Positions 5,971-6,488 of a stretch of 6,488 nt of DNA are shown here, one piece after another. Below the pieces are notes generated by a model that was not told the origin of the DNA, ran no database searches, and was given only the letters and a program-made list of their open reading frames with translations. Location of the stretch: the NCBI GenBank assembly GCA_023248505.1, contig JAHFEM010000118.1, forward strand, positions 1 to 6,488, read 5' to 3'. Positions within the stretch are counted from its first letter, which is position 1. Each line of letters starts with the position of its first letter. The stretch is from Nitrospirota bacterium (GTDB lineage Bacteria; Nitrospirota; Nitrospiria; SBBL01; Manganitrophaceae). The position numbers and the translations under genes were made by a program.

Positions 5971-6488
5971 ATGGATCTCCAAACGGAATTCCTCGAATCG
6001 GTCGCATCGGGCGATGTGACAAAGGTGAGGGCCCTTCTGGAATTGCGCCCTTTCCTCCTCCAAGCCCGGAATGAGCGCGGCGTGTCGGCCCTCTTGCTGG
6101 CGACGTATCATGGTCGTCAAGAAATCATCGATATCCTTCTTCCCTGGATGCCCGATCTCGATCTCTTCGAGGCGGCGGCCGTCGGGAGATTGGAGCGGGT
6201 GGCGGCGCTCGTTCAAGAACAACCTGCGCGGGTGAACGCCGCCTCCCCCGATGGGTTCTCACCGCTGGGGCTCGCGGCGTTTTTCGGCCACTCGAAAGTG
6301 GTCGCTTATCTGATCGAACAGGGGGCGAATGTGAATGCCGCGTCAAAGCATCCGATGCGCGTCTGTCAGCTCCATAGCGCGGTGGCTCACCGCCAGTCTT
6401 CCGTGGCATTCGAAATGGCCGAGACGCTCTTGACCCATGGCGCCGACCCGAACGCCCGGCAGGGAGGCGGTTGGACGCCGCTTCACGC
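5971..6488 (+). CDS. Ankyrin-repeat protein (5' part, cut by the window end)
   Basis: The first 172 codons of an ankyrin-repeat protein that continues past the window. Ankyrin repeats are helix-turn-helix modules that act as protein-binding scaffolds, so a partner rather than a reaction is expected; none can be named. Visible repeats: about 4-34 (FLESVASGDVTKVRALLE...), 36-64 (GVSALLLATYHGRQEIIDILL), 65-93 (FEAAAVGRLERVAALV), 95-125 (GFSPLGLAAFFGHSKVVAYL then GANVNAAS), 126-165 (LHSAVAH...AETLLTHGADPNARQ), and the start of another at 167-172 (GWTPLH). The first three are degenerate and the fourth is closest to consensus. No signal peptide or membrane segment is seen, so it is probably cytoplasmic. 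The start is chosen for the GGGAGAGG site 7 nt upstream. It is divergent from the PAP2 gene and likely driven by the promoter near 5892-5921. Many bacteria carry short cytoplasmic proteins of this kind with no assigned role. There is no stop or frameshift in the visible part. Confidence 0.92.
   Translation, partial: MDLQTEFLESVASGDVTKVRALLELRPFLLQARNERGVSALLLATYHGRQEIIDILLPWMPDLDLFEAAAVGRLERVAALVQEQPARVNAASPDGFSPLGLAAFFGHSKVVAYLIEQGANVNAASKHPMRVCQLHSAVAHRQSSVAFEMAETLLTHGADPNARQGGGWTPLH

Noticed and set aside
5779..6222. 147-codon minus-strand open frame across the intergenic region and the ankyrin gene
   Set aside because: Overlaps the clearly ankyrin-coding strand, has no motif and crosses the dyad; shadow frame.

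Overview
The window is ordinary bacterial chromosome of moderately high GC. It holds a conserved housekeeping pair (dnaE-accA), a membrane lipid phosphatase on the same strand, and the 5' part of a divergent ankyrin-repeat gene. The protein sequences fit a Gram-negative-type organism with separate ACC subunits. The mix recalls Nitrospirota, but that placement is a weak impression from protein style; no rRNA or other marker is present to confirm it.

Minus strand, in transcription order: a secreted or membrane PAP2-family phosphatase (5653 to 4730); a 115-bp gap carrying a near-consensus sigma70-type promoter (4649 to 4621); dnaE, the replicative DNA polymerase III alpha subunit (4614 to 1021); then, after 7 bp, accA, the carboxyltransferase alpha subunit of acetyl-CoA carboxylase (1013 to 30). 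The dnaE stop codon lies inside the accA Shine-Dalgarno sequence, so the two are probably translationally coupled. dnaE-accA adjacency is also found in E. coli and ties a replication gene to the first committed step of fatty acid synthesis.

Plus strand: after a 317-bp divergent intergenic region (5654-5970) containing a perfect 11-bp inverted repeat and a plausible promoter, an ankyrin-repeat gene starts at 5971 and runs off the window end after 172 codons.

The points most worth a second look are: (1) the dnaE promoter, whose -10 box ends exactly 6 nt before the ATG, with no Shine-Dalgarno, predicting a leaderless dnaE mRNA; (2) the 38-bp dyad just upstream of the ankyrin-gene promoter; and (3) a PHP domain in DnaE that keeps the metal-ligand residues lost in E. 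coli. I found no CRISPR array, tRNA, rRNA, insertion sequence or evidently novel multi-gene system. The long antisense ORFs over dnaE and accA look like GC-driven shadows.
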